Assembly (NCBI RefSeq): GCF_050320395.1
Contig: NZ_CP144459.1
Coordinates: forward strand, 1-64,000
Direction: 5' to 3'
DNA: 64,000 bases
From: Treponema_C sp050320395
GTDB lineage: Bacteria > Spirochaetota > Spirochaetia > Treponematales > Treponemataceae
Shown: piece by piece, positions 34,151 to 43,570 of the stretch
How the letters are laid out: the number at the start of each line of letters is the position of its first letter
Numbering within the stretch: position 1 is the stretch's first letter
Program-made: the position numbers and the translations under genes
Notes under the pieces: model-generated
What the model was told of the DNA's origin: nothing
The model's database searches: none
The model's input: the letters and a program-made list of their open reading frames with translations, nothing else

Positions 34151-36526
34151 ATGGAAACAAGAGGAATGAATGAACGCATTCAAAAATTACGAAAGCAAAG
34201 CGTCGAAACCGAACCGCGTTTGTATATTGAACGCGCCGATTTAATGACCGATGCGTATTTGAAATACGAGGGCTCCGTTTCCGTCCCCGAAATGCGTGCA
34301 ATAGCGTTTAAACACTTTATGGAAAACAAAACGCTGTGCATAAACGACGGGGAGCTCATTGTAGGCGAAAAAGGCGACGGCCCGCAAAAATCGCCCACCT
34401 TCCCCGAATTGTGCTGCCACACGGTTGAAGACATGCAAATTATGAACGACCGCGATTTAATCAGCTTCAAAGTTACCGAAGACGATATTAAATTGCAGCG
34501 TGAAAAAATAATTCCCTATTGGGAAAACCGTTCAATCCGCAGCAGAATCGTACGCTCGATGAGCGAAAAATGGAAGCAGTGCTACGGTGCCGGTATCTTT
34601 ACCGAATTTATGGAGCAGCGCGGCCCGGGACACACGGTCGGTTCAAGCAAAATCTACGAAAAAGGCTTTATGGACTATAAAAAAGACATAGCCGCCGAAA
34701 TAGAAAAGCTCGATTTTTTGCACGACCCGGAAGCCTTTTCCCGTCAGGAACAGCTTCGCGCGATGGATATCGCCTGTGATGCAATTATCATCCTCGGAGA
34801 GCGCTACAGCAAACTTGCCGCCGAAAAGGCCGAAAAAGAAACGGATCCGGTACGCAAGGCCGAACTTTTGCAGATTGCGGAAAACTGTAAGGTTGTTCCG
34901 GCCCATAAGCCGCAAACCTATTGGCAGGCGCTTCAAATGTACTGGTTCGTTCACTTGGGTGTTACCACCGAACTGAACCCCTGGGACGCATACAGCCCCG
35001 GCCGCCTCGACCAGCACTTGTTCCCTTTTTATGAAAAAGACTGCGCAGCCGGCACTTTAAACGACGAAAAAGCCCTTGAGCTTTTGGAATGTTTGTGGGT
35101 TAAATTCAACAACCAGCCCGCTCCGCCCAAGGTCGGTATCACCTTAAAGGAAAGCAGCACCTATACCGACTTTGCAAACATCAATACCGGCGGTATTACC
35201 CCCGACGGTCAAAACGGCGTAAACCCGGTCAGCTATTTGATTTTGGACTGTATGGACGACATGAAGCTGTTACAGCCCAGTTCGAACGTACAAATCAGCC
35301 GCAAAACGCCGCGTAAATTCCTTAAGCGTGCATGCGAAATTTCCCGCAAAGGATGGGGTCAGCCCGCTTTTTACAATACCGAAGCTATCATTCAGGAATT
35401 GCTGAATGCGGGTAAAACAATCGAAGATGCCCGCCGCGGCGGTACCAGCGGCTGTGTAGAAACCGGCGCATTCGGAAACGAAGCATACATCTTAACCGGC
35501 TATTTTAACCTGCCCAAGATTCTTGAATTGACCTTGAACAACGGTTACGATCCGGTAAGCAAACAGCAGCTCGCTTTGGAACTGGGTTATGCCAAAGATT
35601 TTAAATCCTATGAAGAATTGTTTGAAGCCTACAAAAAGCAGGTAAAATACTTTATAGATATTAAAATTGAAGGCAGCAACATCATCGAAAAAATTTACGC
35701 CGATTATATGCCCGCACCCTTTTTGTCGGTTATTACAAACGACTGTATTACAAAGGGAAAAGACTACAATGCAGGCGGTGCGCGCTACAATACCAACTAC
35801 CTGCAGGGCGTCGGTATCGGAACCATTACGGACTCTTTGGCTGCCATTAAGTATAACGTATTCGACAAAAAGAAATTCACGATGGAAGAGCTTATGAGCG
35901 CGATGGAGTCGGACTTTGAATCGAATCCCGTTATTGCAAACCTGGTGCGCAACAAAACGCCCAAATACGGTAACGACGACGATTATGCCGACGACATTAT
36001 GAAAGAAGTCTTCGAATTTTATCAGGGAACGGTTACCGGACGTCCTAATATGAAAGGCGGTACCTACCGCGTCAACATGCTTCCGACCACCTGTCACGTG
36101 TATTTCGGCGATGTTATGCTGGCAAGCCCGAACGGACGCAAAGCGCATAAACCGCTTTCCGAAGGTATTTCGCCCGAAAAAGGCGCCGATACCAAGGGAC
36201 CGACAGCCGTAATCAAGTCGGCGGCGAAGATGGACCACTTAAGCACGGGAGGCACCCTGCTTAACCAAAAGTTTACGCCGAGCGTTGTTGCCGGTGAAGA
36301 CGGATTAAATCACATGGCGGACTTTGTGTCTTCGTACTTTACCATGGACGGCCATCACATTCAGTTCAATGTTATCGACCGCGCCGTATTGTACGCCGCC
36401 CAAAAGAATCCGGAAGAATACAAGGATTTAATTGTCCGCGTTGCAGGCTACAGCGATCACTTCAGGAACCTGAGCAAAGCTTTGCAGGACGAAATTATCG
36501 AAAGAACGGAACAGTCTTTCGCATAA
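34151..36526 (+). CDS. hypD: trans-4-Hydroxy-L-proline dehydratase (glycyl radical enzyme)
   Basis: HypD removes water from trans-4-hydroxyproline to give pyrroline-5-carboxylate. The 791 residues contain the thiyl/acid motif GGTSGCVE with C435 and E437 and the glycyl radical motif RVAGYSDHF with G766. These match the spacing known for Clostridioides difficile HypD (C434, E436, G765; recalled). The following gene is proC, whose product reduces pyrroline-5-carboxylate, which strongly supports HypD over pyruvate formate-lyase or choline lyase. ATG at 34151 follows GGAGG; an upstream TTG (34145) is rejected. Oxygen-sensitive, cytoplasmic. Confidence 0.93.
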   Translation: METRGMNERIQKLRKQSVETEPRLYIERADLMTDAYLKYEGSVSVPEMRAIAFKHFMENKTLCINDGELIVGEKGDGPQKSPTFPELCCHTVEDMQIMNDRDLISFKVTEDDIKLQREKIIPYWENRSIRSRIVRSMSEKWKQCYGAGIFTEFMEQRGPGHTVGSSKIYEKGFMDYKKDIAAEIEKLDFLHDPEAFSRQEQLRAMDIACDAIIILGERYSKLAAEKAEKETDPVRKAELLQIAENCKVVPAHKPQTYWQALQMYWFVHLGVTTELNPWDAYSPGRLDQHLFPFYEKDCAAGTLNDEKALELLECLWVKFNNQPAPPKVGITLKESSTYTDFANINTGGITPDGQNGVNPVSYLILDCMDDMKLLQPSSNVQISRKTPRKFLKRACEISRKGWGQPAFYNTEAIIQELLNAGKTIEDARRGGTSGCVETGAFGNEAYILTGYFNLPKILELTLNNGYDPVSKQQLALELGYAKDFKSYEELFEAYKKQVKYFIDIKIEGSNIIEKIYADYMPAPFLSVITNDCITKGKDYNAGGARYNTNYLQGVGIGTITDSLAAIKYNVFDKKKFTMEELMSAMESDFESNPVIANLVRNKTPKYGNDDDYADDIMKEVFEFYQGTVTGRPNMKGGTYRVNMLPTTCHVYFGDVMLASPNGRKAHKPLSEGISPEKGADTKGPTAVIKSAAKMDHLSTGGTLLNQKFTPSVVAGEDGLNHMADFVSSYFTMDGHHIQFNVIDRAVLYAAQKNPEEYKDLIVRVAGYSDHFRNLSKALQDEIIERTEQSFA

Positions 36527-36528
36527 GG

Positions 36529-36570
36529 CCGGACAGCTGTCAAAAGCCGACCGATTTTTGACAGCTCCGG
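36529..36570 (+). promoter_or_regulatory. Stem-loop between hypD and proC
   Basis: AGCTGTCAAAA (36535-36545) pairs perfectly with its complement at 36556-36566 around a 10-base loop; no T-run follows. A second imperfect hairpin (GAAC-TGTCC arms) is at about 36614-36647. The pair may form a processing or attenuation site between hypD and proC. Confidence 0.5.
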
Positions 36571-36691
36571 TATGACATGGTTATTTTGACGTAAAGCGGT
36601 GCCGTTCTTTTCGGAACTGTCCGAAAACTTCCGTTTTGGACAGGTTCGGGCGGCCCGCTTTTTGTCTATATTTTTTATGTGGGGGTTTTAT

Positions 36692-37486
36692 ATGAAAGTA
36701 GGATTTATCGGCTGCGGTAATATGGCAAAGGCTATGATTTCGGGAATTATTAAAAGCGGACAGTGCAAAGCTTCCGATATAATAGCCTTTGACGTATATA
36801 CGGCGGGATTGCAGGCAGCTTCAAAGGATTTGGGAATCAATGCGGCTCAAGACAATAAAGAAGTTGCCCGGAGCGCCGATATTATCGTTTTGGCGGTCAA
36901 ACCGCAGTTTTACGAAAACGTTATCACGGATATTAAGGATACGGTAAGTGAAAAGTCGATTATCGTAACGATTGCACCCGGCCAAACTTTAAAACAGCTT
37001 GAAGTTTGGTTCGGTAAAACCGTAAAAACGGTACGCACCATGCCGAATACGCCCGCTATGGTAGGCGAGGGTATGACCGCCGTATGCTGCAATAAGGCGG
37101 TAACCGAAGACGAGCTTAAAACCGTCCGCTCTTTGCTCAACAGTTTCGGTAAAACCGAAGTTGTCGCCGAATATATGATGGATGCGGTTGTTGCGGTCAG
37201 CGGAAGCTCTCCGGCCTATGTCTTTATGCTTATTGAAGCGATGGCGGATGCCGCGGTTATGGGCGGAATGCCCCGTGCGTCGGCTTATACCTTTGCCGCT
37301 CAAGCGGTATCGGGAAGTGCAAAGATGGTGCTTGAAACGGGTAAGCATCCGGGCGAATTAAAAGATATGGTTTGCTCTCCGGCGGGGACTACGATAGAAG
37401 CGGTCCGCGTGCTCGAAAATGCCGGATTCAGAAGTGCGGTTATTGAAGCTATGGACGCATGTATCGAGCGTTCACGGAATATGTAA
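36692..37486 (+). CDS. proC: Pyrroline-5-carboxylate reductase
   Basis: ProC reduces pyrroline-5-carboxylate to L-proline with NAD(P)H. The 264-residue protein begins MKVGFIGCGNMAKAMISGII with the Rossmann motif GxGxMA, and has the family segments RTMPNTPAMVGEGM and DMVCSPAGTTIEAVRVLE. GGGGG lies before the ATG at 36692; an in-frame ATG at 36599 would add an improbable leader containing the hairpins. It links the HypD product and the ProBA product to proline. Confidence 0.95.
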   Translation: MKVGFIGCGNMAKAMISGIIKSGQCKASDIIAFDVYTAGLQAASKDLGINAAQDNKEVARSADIIVLAVKPQFYENVITDIKDTVSEKSIIVTIAPGQTLKQLEVWFGKTVKTVRTMPNTPAMVGEGMTAVCCNKAVTEDELKTVRSLLNSFGKTEVVAEYMMDAVVAVSGSSPAYVFMLIEAMADAAVMGGMPRASAYTFAAQAVSGSAKMVLETGKHPGELKDMVCSPAGTTIEAVRVLENAGFRSAVIEAMDACIERSRNM

Positions 37487-37516
37487 GGGGTTTCTAAAAT
37501 TATAAACGGAGGAACT

Positions 37517-38956
37517 ATGCAGGAAAAAGAACAGTGGTCTTCCCGATTCGGCTTTATTATGGCGGCAGTCGGTATGGCGGTCGGCACGGGAAACATTTGG
37601 CGTTTTCCGCGCGTTGCCGGTACTAACGGCGGCGGAAGTTTTTTAATTGCCTATCTTATTGCCAATATCACCTGGGTTGCTCCGCTTATTATTACGGAAA
37701 TCGCCGTAGGCAAGCGTACGGGGATGGGTACAATCGGAACCTTTAAGCGTTTTGCCGGAGAAAAAAATACCTGGCAGGGGCTTTGGATAGGTTTTGTCTG
37801 TACCGCCATCACTTTTTACTATGTAATCGTTCTTGCATGGGCCCTGCGTTATCTTGTTTATGCGGTTTCCGGTACTTTTACACATATCCAAGACACGGAA
37901 GCCTTATGGAATTCCTTTATTCACAATCCCGTACAGGGCGTGCTTTTTCAAATCCTGGCCCTTATTCCCGTAGGTTTTATTTTATACCGCGGTGTAAACA
38001 GGGGATTGGAAAGAGCGGGTAAATTTATGATTCCGCTTTTGTTTGCCTGTCTCATTTACGCCGCGTTTTGGGCGCTTTCAAAAGAAGGGGCGGTACAGGG
38101 TCTAAAATATCTGTTTGTTCCGTCATGGCAGGGTTTAAAAAATCCGGCTACTTGGCTGAACGCTTATACACAGGCGGCATGGTCTTCGGGAGCCGGCTGG
38201 GGTATGATGCTCACCTATGCAAACTATATGAAAAAAAACGAAGACATTACGGTAAACGGGTTGTTGATTACCGCAAGCGATATAGCGGGAGCCCTTATTT
38301 CGGCCCTTGTCGTACTGCCTGCCGTATTTGCCTTTTCCGCGACGGAAGCGGCCGCCTTTGACGCCTTAAAACAGGGAAATGTCGGTTTAACCTTCGTTTA
38401 TTTAACAAAACTGTTCGGAACGATTCAAGGCGGCGCCCTTGTGTCCTCTTTATTTTTTATCGCCTTATCTTTGTCCGCGCTGACTTCTCTTTTGCCCCAA
38501 ATGGAAGTTATCGTAAAAAATGCCATCGATTTCGGTGTTTCGAGAAAAAAAGCGGTTATATTTATTATAATCGGCTGTTTTATTTTCGGCGTTCCGTCCG
38601 CGGTAAATATTGACTTTTTTAATAATCAGGATTGGGTATGGGGTATCGGCCTGCTTATTTGCGGTTTGTTTTACGCGATATCCGTCTACCGTTTCGGTAT
38701 TAAAAAATTCAGAACCAAACTTATCAATCCCACAAGCGATGTAAAGCTGGGAGGGTGGTACGATATATGCATATCCGTCTATCCCTTCTTTTTGGCCGTA
38801 ATCATAGTATGGTGGTTTATACAATCCGTACAATGGTCGAAAAACTGGTTTACTCCCTTTGCCGTCGATAATCCGGGAACGGTAATTGTACAGTGTATTT
38901 TGACCATCGGGGTATGTATACTGCTTAATAAAACCGTTAATAAAAAAATACTCTAA
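37517..38956 (+). CDS. Sodium:neurotransmitter-symporter family transporter
   Basis: The 479-residue protein has twelve hydrophobic segments and the LeuT/SNF signatures: GFIMAAVGMAVGTGNIWRFP in helix 1 (unwound GxxGxGNxWRFP) and AYLIANITWVAPLIITEIAV. LeuT relatives take up amino acids with Na+. In this operon-like position (31 bases after proC, with AACGGAGGAAC ribosome site) it may import or export proline or hydroxyproline; this is inference. Confidence 0.9.
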   Translation: MQEKEQWSSRFGFIMAAVGMAVGTGNIWRFPRVAGTNGGGSFLIAYLIANITWVAPLIITEIAVGKRTGMGTIGTFKRFAGEKNTWQGLWIGFVCTAITFYYVIVLAWALRYLVYAVSGTFTHIQDTEALWNSFIHNPVQGVLFQILALIPVGFILYRGVNRGLERAGKFMIPLLFACLIYAAFWALSKEGAVQGLKYLFVPSWQGLKNPATWLNAYTQAAWSSGAGWGMMLTYANYMKKNEDITVNGLLITASDIAGALISALVVLPAVFAFSATEAAAFDALKQGNVGLTFVYLTKLFGTIQGGALVSSLFFIALSLSALTSLLPQMEVIVKNAIDFGVSRKKAVIFIIIGCFIFGVPSAVNIDFFNNQDWVWGIGLLICGLFYAISVYRFGIKKFRTKLINPTSDVKLGGWYDICISVYPFFLAVIIVWWFIQSVQWSKNWFTPFAVDNPGTVIVQCILTIGVCILLNKTVNKKIL

Positions 38957-39043
38957 AATTCGAAATGCATACTTATGGGACGGTCTTTTGCCGTTAAGCG
39001 GTTTCGCTCTTGACAAAAACGGCGGAAAGAGGCACCCTTAGGT

Positions 39044-39613
39044 ATGCCGAATGATCAGCATATGCAAAAAAAAATATTAACCCAAATGATTGGTAAAAAA
39101 GCCGCCTGTGCGATGGAAGATTTGTTTTCAAAACAGACGGAAGAGGCTTTAAAAGCAAGCGCTTTTCTTATTGCCGAGGTATTCGATTCAGCACATATAT
39201 TTGAACGGCTTATCGAACAGCCGTCGGAAGCGCGCGATAAGGCTGAAAAAAAGCTTATAAAAAGTTTTTATAATAATTTAACCCTCTTGGTGCAAAAAAC
39301 CTGGGTGGAAAAGTGCGACGAAGCTTTAAAAGAACAGGTGCTTTTTCATCTTGACGGAGTATGCGCCGCTTTACAGGAAAAGAAATATATCTCGGTCTAT
39401 GAGCAATTTATGCTTTTGCTCCACGATACGGTATATTTGCTTTTCGGGCAGCAATCGAAAAAAGACGATTTCGGAGAATATGCGCTGCGCATAGACCCCG
39501 ATTTCGGCGTATTTTGGCAGTTTTTGCAAAAAACGTCCGAATCCGTGCCTAAGTCGGAAAACATAGGCAGGATATATATTTTACTCGGAATGTGTTTTTT
39601 GGCAAATTATTGA
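39044..39613 (+). CDS. Protein of unknown function between transporter and proA
   Basis: A 189-residue, helix-rich, acidic protein (GKKAACAMEDLFSKQTEEAL) without signal peptide or membrane segment. Start is unsure: ATG at 39044 or 39062; neither has a good ribosome site, although a TTGACA box lies at 39010-39015. It ends 13 bases before the proA ATG, so it is co-transcribed with proA-proB. No recognised family. Confidence 0.65.
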   Translation: MPNDQHMQKKILTQMIGKKAACAMEDLFSKQTEEALKASAFLIAEVFDSAHIFERLIEQPSEARDKAEKKLIKSFYNNLTLLVQKTWVEKCDEALKEQVLFHLDGVCAALQEKKYISVYEQFMLLLHDTVYLLFGQQSKKDDFGEYALRIDPDFGVFWQFLQKTSESVPKSENIGRIYILLGMCFLANY

Positions 39614-39626
39614 CAGGAGGCGTCCC

Positions 39627-40892
39627 ATGATTGCCGAATCTCTTTTTAAATCCCTTCGTGAAAATGCGGTTCAGCTTGCATCCTTTACCGCGGCGCAAAA
39701 AAACGATGCATTGCGTAAGGCCGCCGCCGCTTTGGATTGCAACCGCGGCGAAATCTTAAAGGCCAATAAGCTCGATGTAAAAAAAGGGCGCGAAGCCGGT
39801 ATGACTGAAAGCCTTATCGACCGCCTGCTTTTAACCGACGCGCGCATTTCGATTATGATTGAAAGCCTCTATACCGTTATTGCTCAAGGCGATCCGGTCG
39901 GAGAGATTATTGAAGGCTGGAAGAACGCTTCCGGTCTTGAAATAAAAAAAATACGCGTCCCTATAGGCGTTGCGGCCATTATCTACGAATCGAGGCCGAA
40001 CGTAACCGTTGAAGCCTTTGCCCTTGCATGGAAAAGCGGCAATGCCCTTTTGCTTCGCGGAAGTTCAAGCGCTTTGGAATCGAACAAGGCCTTGGTGAAA
40101 GTTTTAAAATCCGCCCTTCCTCTTCCGGGAGCCGTCGAGCTTGCCCTCGGAGGCCGCGACGAAGCCGAGCAGATTATGAAATCCCGCGGCCTTATAGACG
40201 TGGTTATTCCGCGCGGCGGCAAAGACCTTATTAAAACGGTTTGCGAAAAAGCGACCGTTCCTGTTATAGAAACGGGAAGCGGTGTTTGCCATCTGTTTAT
40301 AGATAAAAGTGCCGATATAAAAACCGCCCTGTCGATTGCGGAAAATGCGAAATTGCAGCGTCCCGGTGTGTGCAATGCCGTAGAAACCCTTCTTGTTCAT
40401 AAAGCCTGTGCCGAAACCTTTTTGCCGCGCCTGGTTGAGCTTTTTGGCGGCAGGGCGGAGTTTCGCTGCTGTGAGCACTCGTTTTCGATTATGCAGGCCG
40501 CCGCGGAAAAAAGCTCAAAAGAAGCCGTGCGTTCTTCGGCAATCCGAAAGGCAAAGGCAAAAGACTTCGGCTTTGAGTTTTTGGATAACATCCTTGCCGT
40601 AAAAGTCGTGGATTCTTTTTACGAAGCCGTTACTCATATAAACGAGTATAACAGCGGACACTCGGAAGCGATTGTTACGCAAAGCAGGGATAATGCGCGT
40701 TTATTTCAAACTTTGGTCGATGCATCCTGCGTCTACGTAAACGCTTCCACCCGTTTTACCGACGGCGGCGAATTCGGTTTCGGAGCCGAATGGGGAATCA
40801 GTACCCAAAAACTTCATATACGCGGTCCTATGGGGTTAAGCGCTCTTACGACGACAAAATACTGTATAGACGGCGAAGGGCAAATCAGATGA
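39627..40892 (+). CDS. proA: Glutamate-5-semialdehyde dehydrogenase (gamma-glutamyl phosphate reductase)
   Basis: ProA reduces gamma-glutamyl phosphate to glutamate semialdehyde, which cyclises to pyrroline-5-carboxylate. The 421 residues have the aldehyde-dehydrogenase fold: IPRGGKDLIK, the catalytic-Cys region KLQRPGVCNAVETLLVH and TRFTDGGEFGFGAEWGIS. AGGAGG precedes the ATG. Overlaps proB by four bases (ATGA). Confidence 0.96.
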   Translation: MIAESLFKSLRENAVQLASFTAAQKNDALRKAAAALDCNRGEILKANKLDVKKGREAGMTESLIDRLLLTDARISIMIESLYTVIAQGDPVGEIIEGWKNASGLEIKKIRVPIGVAAIIYESRPNVTVEAFALAWKSGNALLLRGSSSALESNKALVKVLKSALPLPGAVELALGGRDEAEQIMKSRGLIDVVIPRGGKDLIKTVCEKATVPVIETGSGVCHLFIDKSADIKTALSIAENAKLQRPGVCNAVETLLVHKACAETFLPRLVELFGGRAEFRCCEHSFSIMQAAAEKSSKEAVRSSAIRKAKAKDFGFEFLDNILAVKVVDSFYEAVTHINEYNSGHSEAIVTQSRDNARLFQTLVDASCVYVNASTRFTDGGEFGFGAEWGISTQKLHIRGPMGLSALTTTKYCIDGEGQIR

Positions 40893-41680
40893 ATATCGCG
40901 GAGCTTATCGCCGCCTCCCGCAAAATCGTTATTAAAATAGGTTCGAATACCCTGGCAAAACCGGACGGGACGGTCAATACCGATTTTATGGACGAGTTTG
41001 CCGCCCAGTGTGCCGATTTGATAGCCAAGAGTAAACAGGTTGTCGTTGTGTCTTCAGGAGCTCAGGTTGCGGGCATGTCCACGCTTAACCGATGGACGCG
41101 CAAAAAAGATATTCATTACCGCCAGGCTTTGTGTGCAATAGGGCAGGTGGAATTGATGCATCAATGGCGTACCTCGTTTTTTAAGCAGGGGCTGCATATA
41201 GGCCAGCTTTTGCTTACAAAAGAAGATTTTAACGATTCTTACCGTACTTTAAATATGCGGAATACCCTTTTTACCCTTGTGGACGAGGGCGTGATTCCCG
41301 TGATAAACGAAAACGATTCGATTTGCGTTGAAGAAATACGTATCGGCGATAACGATAATTTAAGCGCCCTTACTGCGGAATTATGGGCTGCCGATCTTTT
41401 GATTTTATGCAGCGATATTGACGGTGTGTATACGGCAAACCCCAAAGAAGAGCCCGATGCGGAATTGATACAAATCGTAACCGATATACACGATTTGAAA
41501 AATCGCATCAGCATAGGCAGCGCAAACGCATTCGGTACCGGCGGCATGGCAACAAAATTGCAGGCCGCAGAAAAGGTTACCGGCTGCGGCATCCCGATGA
41601 TTTTAACAAACGGCGGCACTCCCCGTATTTTGGAAAAGCTTGCTTTCGGTTCGGCCGCCGCTACGCTTTTTTGCGTATAA
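40889..41680 (+). CDS. proB: Glutamate 5-kinase, short form without PUA domain
   Basis: The 263-residue amino-acid-kinase protein (IVIKIGSNTLAKPDG, QVVVVSSGAQVAGM, INENDSICVEEIRIGDNDNL, FGTGGMATKLQAAEKVTGCG) catalyses the first step of proline synthesis. E. coli ProB has 367 residues including a C-terminal PUA domain; here the protein ends after the kinase core, as in some other bacteria. The proline feedback site lies in the kinase domain and seems present. A frame from 40790 overlaps proA and is rejected in favour of the ATGA overlap. Confidence 0.94.
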   Translation: MNIAELIAASRKIVIKIGSNTLAKPDGTVNTDFMDEFAAQCADLIAKSKQVVVVSSGAQVAGMSTLNRWTRKKDIHYRQALCAIGQVELMHQWRTSFFKQGLHIGQLLLTKEDFNDSYRTLNMRNTLFTLVDEGVIPVINENDSICVEEIRIGDNDNLSALTAELWAADLLILCSDIDGVYTANPKEEPDAELIQIVTDIHDLKNRISIGSANAFGTGGMATKLQAAEKVTGCGIPMILTNGGTPRILEKLAFGSAAATLFCV

Positions 41681-41710
41681 GGCATAGGAGCGAAACGTAA
41701 AAAAAGGACC

Positions 41711-41736
41711 GCCTGAAAGTCGGCGACTTTTCAGGC
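41711..41736. terminator. Hairpin between proB and the flavocytochrome
   Basis: GCCTGAAAGTC pairs with GACTTTTCAGGC (one A bulged); both genes converge here. The plus strand has only CTCTTTAT after it, so strength is uncertain. Confidence 0.6.
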
Positions 41737-41794
41737 AGCCCTCTTTATATCCGGCTTTTATTCAATGTAAAATTTTTTATAAAACTTTTTTGTA

Positions 41795-43570
41795 TTATTG
41801 CGCATTCTTTAAAGCAAGTTTTGCCGCTTCGATAAGGGCCTTGCTCGTCATCGTTGCACCGGAAACGCCGTCAACTTCAAAAGAATTCGCTTTAACCATA
41901 GCGGCCGGAATCCGTTCAAAGGCGGGATCGCTTATGCCGGGTGTTTCGCTGTGGCTTAATACCTTAACGGCGGCAATTTTTTTGCCTTTTACGCTTACTT
42001 CAACCTTAACCGGAGCGTTCATTCCCTTGGCTTCGCCTGTGTACACACCGTCCGTGTATACGGCATTTGATTTTTTTACCTTTTGTGTATCGGCGCTCAT
42101 TTTTTTAGCCGATGAAGCCGAATATTTGGCGGTTACACCCCTTGAAGCATTGTCGGCGGCGATTTTTCCGGAATACAAACAGGTGGCCAAAACCGTACCG
42201 GTAGTCGGATATTCGTTGTTTACAAAGTTTCCGATTACCAATTCACCTGTTGCGTAGAGGTTGGGAATGGCCGTGTTTTTTTCATTTAAAACTTCGGTTT
42301 TTTCGTTGACTTTTAAGCCGTTTATCGTTCCGATTATGGTCGGGCGTACTTCAATTGCATAAAAAGGCGCTTTTAAAACGGGAGTCATAACCTTGTTTTT
42401 AATGCCGAAATCTCCGTCCTGTCCGGCCGCATGAGCCGTATTGTAGCTTTCAATGGCAGCCTTAAAGTTTGCCGCATTGATATTCAGTTTTGCAGCCAAA
42501 GCTTCAAGAGTGTCGGCCTTTACGCTTAAGTTTTCGGCACGTGCTTTTTCCAAATTTGCGACAAAAGCGGGATTTGAAGAATCGAAGATACCGTATGCAA
42601 GTTTGTCCGTTATTTTGTTTAATTCTTTATGAACTTCGGCATAATAGCGTTTTTCGTTTACAAAGCGCTTTCCTTCTTTATTGACGTAGACAGCCGTTTG
42701 TCTTACCAAACTGCCGATGTCTCCGACGTATCCGTAGTAATCGTTCATACCCCAAATACCGAGAACACCGTCGCCCGTAACTTGGGCTCCCGCCGCCATA
42801 GCCATGGTGATGCCGTCTCCGGTGCTTCCCGTTCCGCAAAAAGCGACGTTGTCGGCAAATTCTTTATTATACTTTGCCATTAATTTTTTGCTTTTTGCAA
42901 AACCGCCGGTTGCAAGGACGGTTTTTTGGGCAAAAACATTGTATTTTTTTCCGTCCTGTTCGGCAACTACACCCTGTACCGCCCCGTCTTTTATAATCAA
43001 TTCTACGGCACGTGTGTTTAAAAGTATTTCAACATTGTTTTTTTGGAGCAGCTCTTTGAATTTTGCAATCATAGCCGGTCCTTCGCCGTCCACGGTAAGA
43101 CATAAAAGCTGAGGATAATTAGGAGTACCGGGAATCATTCTGTCTTTACTGAAAGGCATACCCTTTTGCAGTAAGTCGTCGACTACGCTGCCCGATACGT
43201 CAAGCATTGCCTGAAAAAAAGCGGCATTAAAATTTTCTTCACCGGCTTTTCCCTTATAGTAGTCGAACATTTGTTGGGCCGTTAAACCCTTGCCGCTTGC
43301 CTTATTTAAAGCCGAATCAATCGACCATAAAAAGCCCTTGGCTCTGATTGAAGTTCCGCCGAGGCCGGGCATTTTTTCCAATAAAACAACCTTCCCTTTT
43401 TGGCTTAACTCCAAAGCACTCATCAAGCCGGCAGCTCCGCCTCCGACAACGACATAGTCGGCATTCAGCGTTTCCGTTTTTGCCTTTGAAGTCGTATTAC
43501 AGCTTAAAAAAACGGCTGCAATACACAAAACACTTACAAACGATGTAAATACTCTTTGCTTTGTATTCAC
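41795..43570 (-). CDS. Flavocytochrome c / fumarate reductase-type flavoprotein, lipoprotein
   Basis: The 591-residue protein has a lipobox (IAAVFLSC), an FAD_binding_2 domain (DYVVVGGGAAGLMSALELSQ near the start; GTSIRAKGFLWS) and a C-terminal FMN_bind domain ending in DGVSGATMTS, in which the Thr carries covalent FMN. No heme motif (CxxCH) is visible. The family reduces fumarate, urocanate or related acrylates with electrons from a membrane donor. The GTG at 43570 is chosen over an upstream ATG because GGAGGG precedes it and it gives the signal peptide. Substrate unknown; most likely an electron sink in the periplasm. Confidence 0.9.
   Translation of the reverse strand: MNTKQRVFTSFVSVLCIAAVFLSCNTTSKAKTETLNADYVVVGGGAAGLMSALELSQKGKVVLLEKMPGLGGTSIRAKGFLWSIDSALNKASGKGLTAQQMFDYYKGKAGEENFNAAFFQAMLDVSGSVVDDLLQKGMPFSKDRMIPGTPNYPQLLCLTVDGEGPAMIAKFKELLQKNNVEILLNTRAVELIIKDGAVQGVVAEQDGKKYNVFAQKTVLATGGFAKSKKLMAKYNKEFADNVAFCGTGSTGDGITMAMAAGAQVTGDGVLGIWGMNDYYGYVGDIGSLVRQTAVYVNKEGKRFVNEKRYYAEVHKELNKITDKLAYGIFDSSNPAFVANLEKARAENLSVKADTLEALAAKLNINAANFKAAIESYNTAHAAGQDGDFGIKNKVMTPVLKAPFYAIEVRPTIIGTINGLKVNEKTEVLNEKNTAIPNLYATGELVIGNFVNNEYPTTGTVLATCLYSGKIAADNASRGVTAKYSASSAKKMSADTQKVKKSNAVYTDGVYTGEAKGMNAPVKVEVSVKGKKIAAVKVLSHSETPGISDPAFERIPAAMVKANSFEVDGVSGATMTSKALIEAAKLALKNAQ

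Noticed and set aside
35492..36238. Long minus-strand open frame (248 codons) opposite hypD
   Set aside because: Antisense shadow of a strongly supported gene; protein is His/Arg/Phe-rich without motif or ribosome site.
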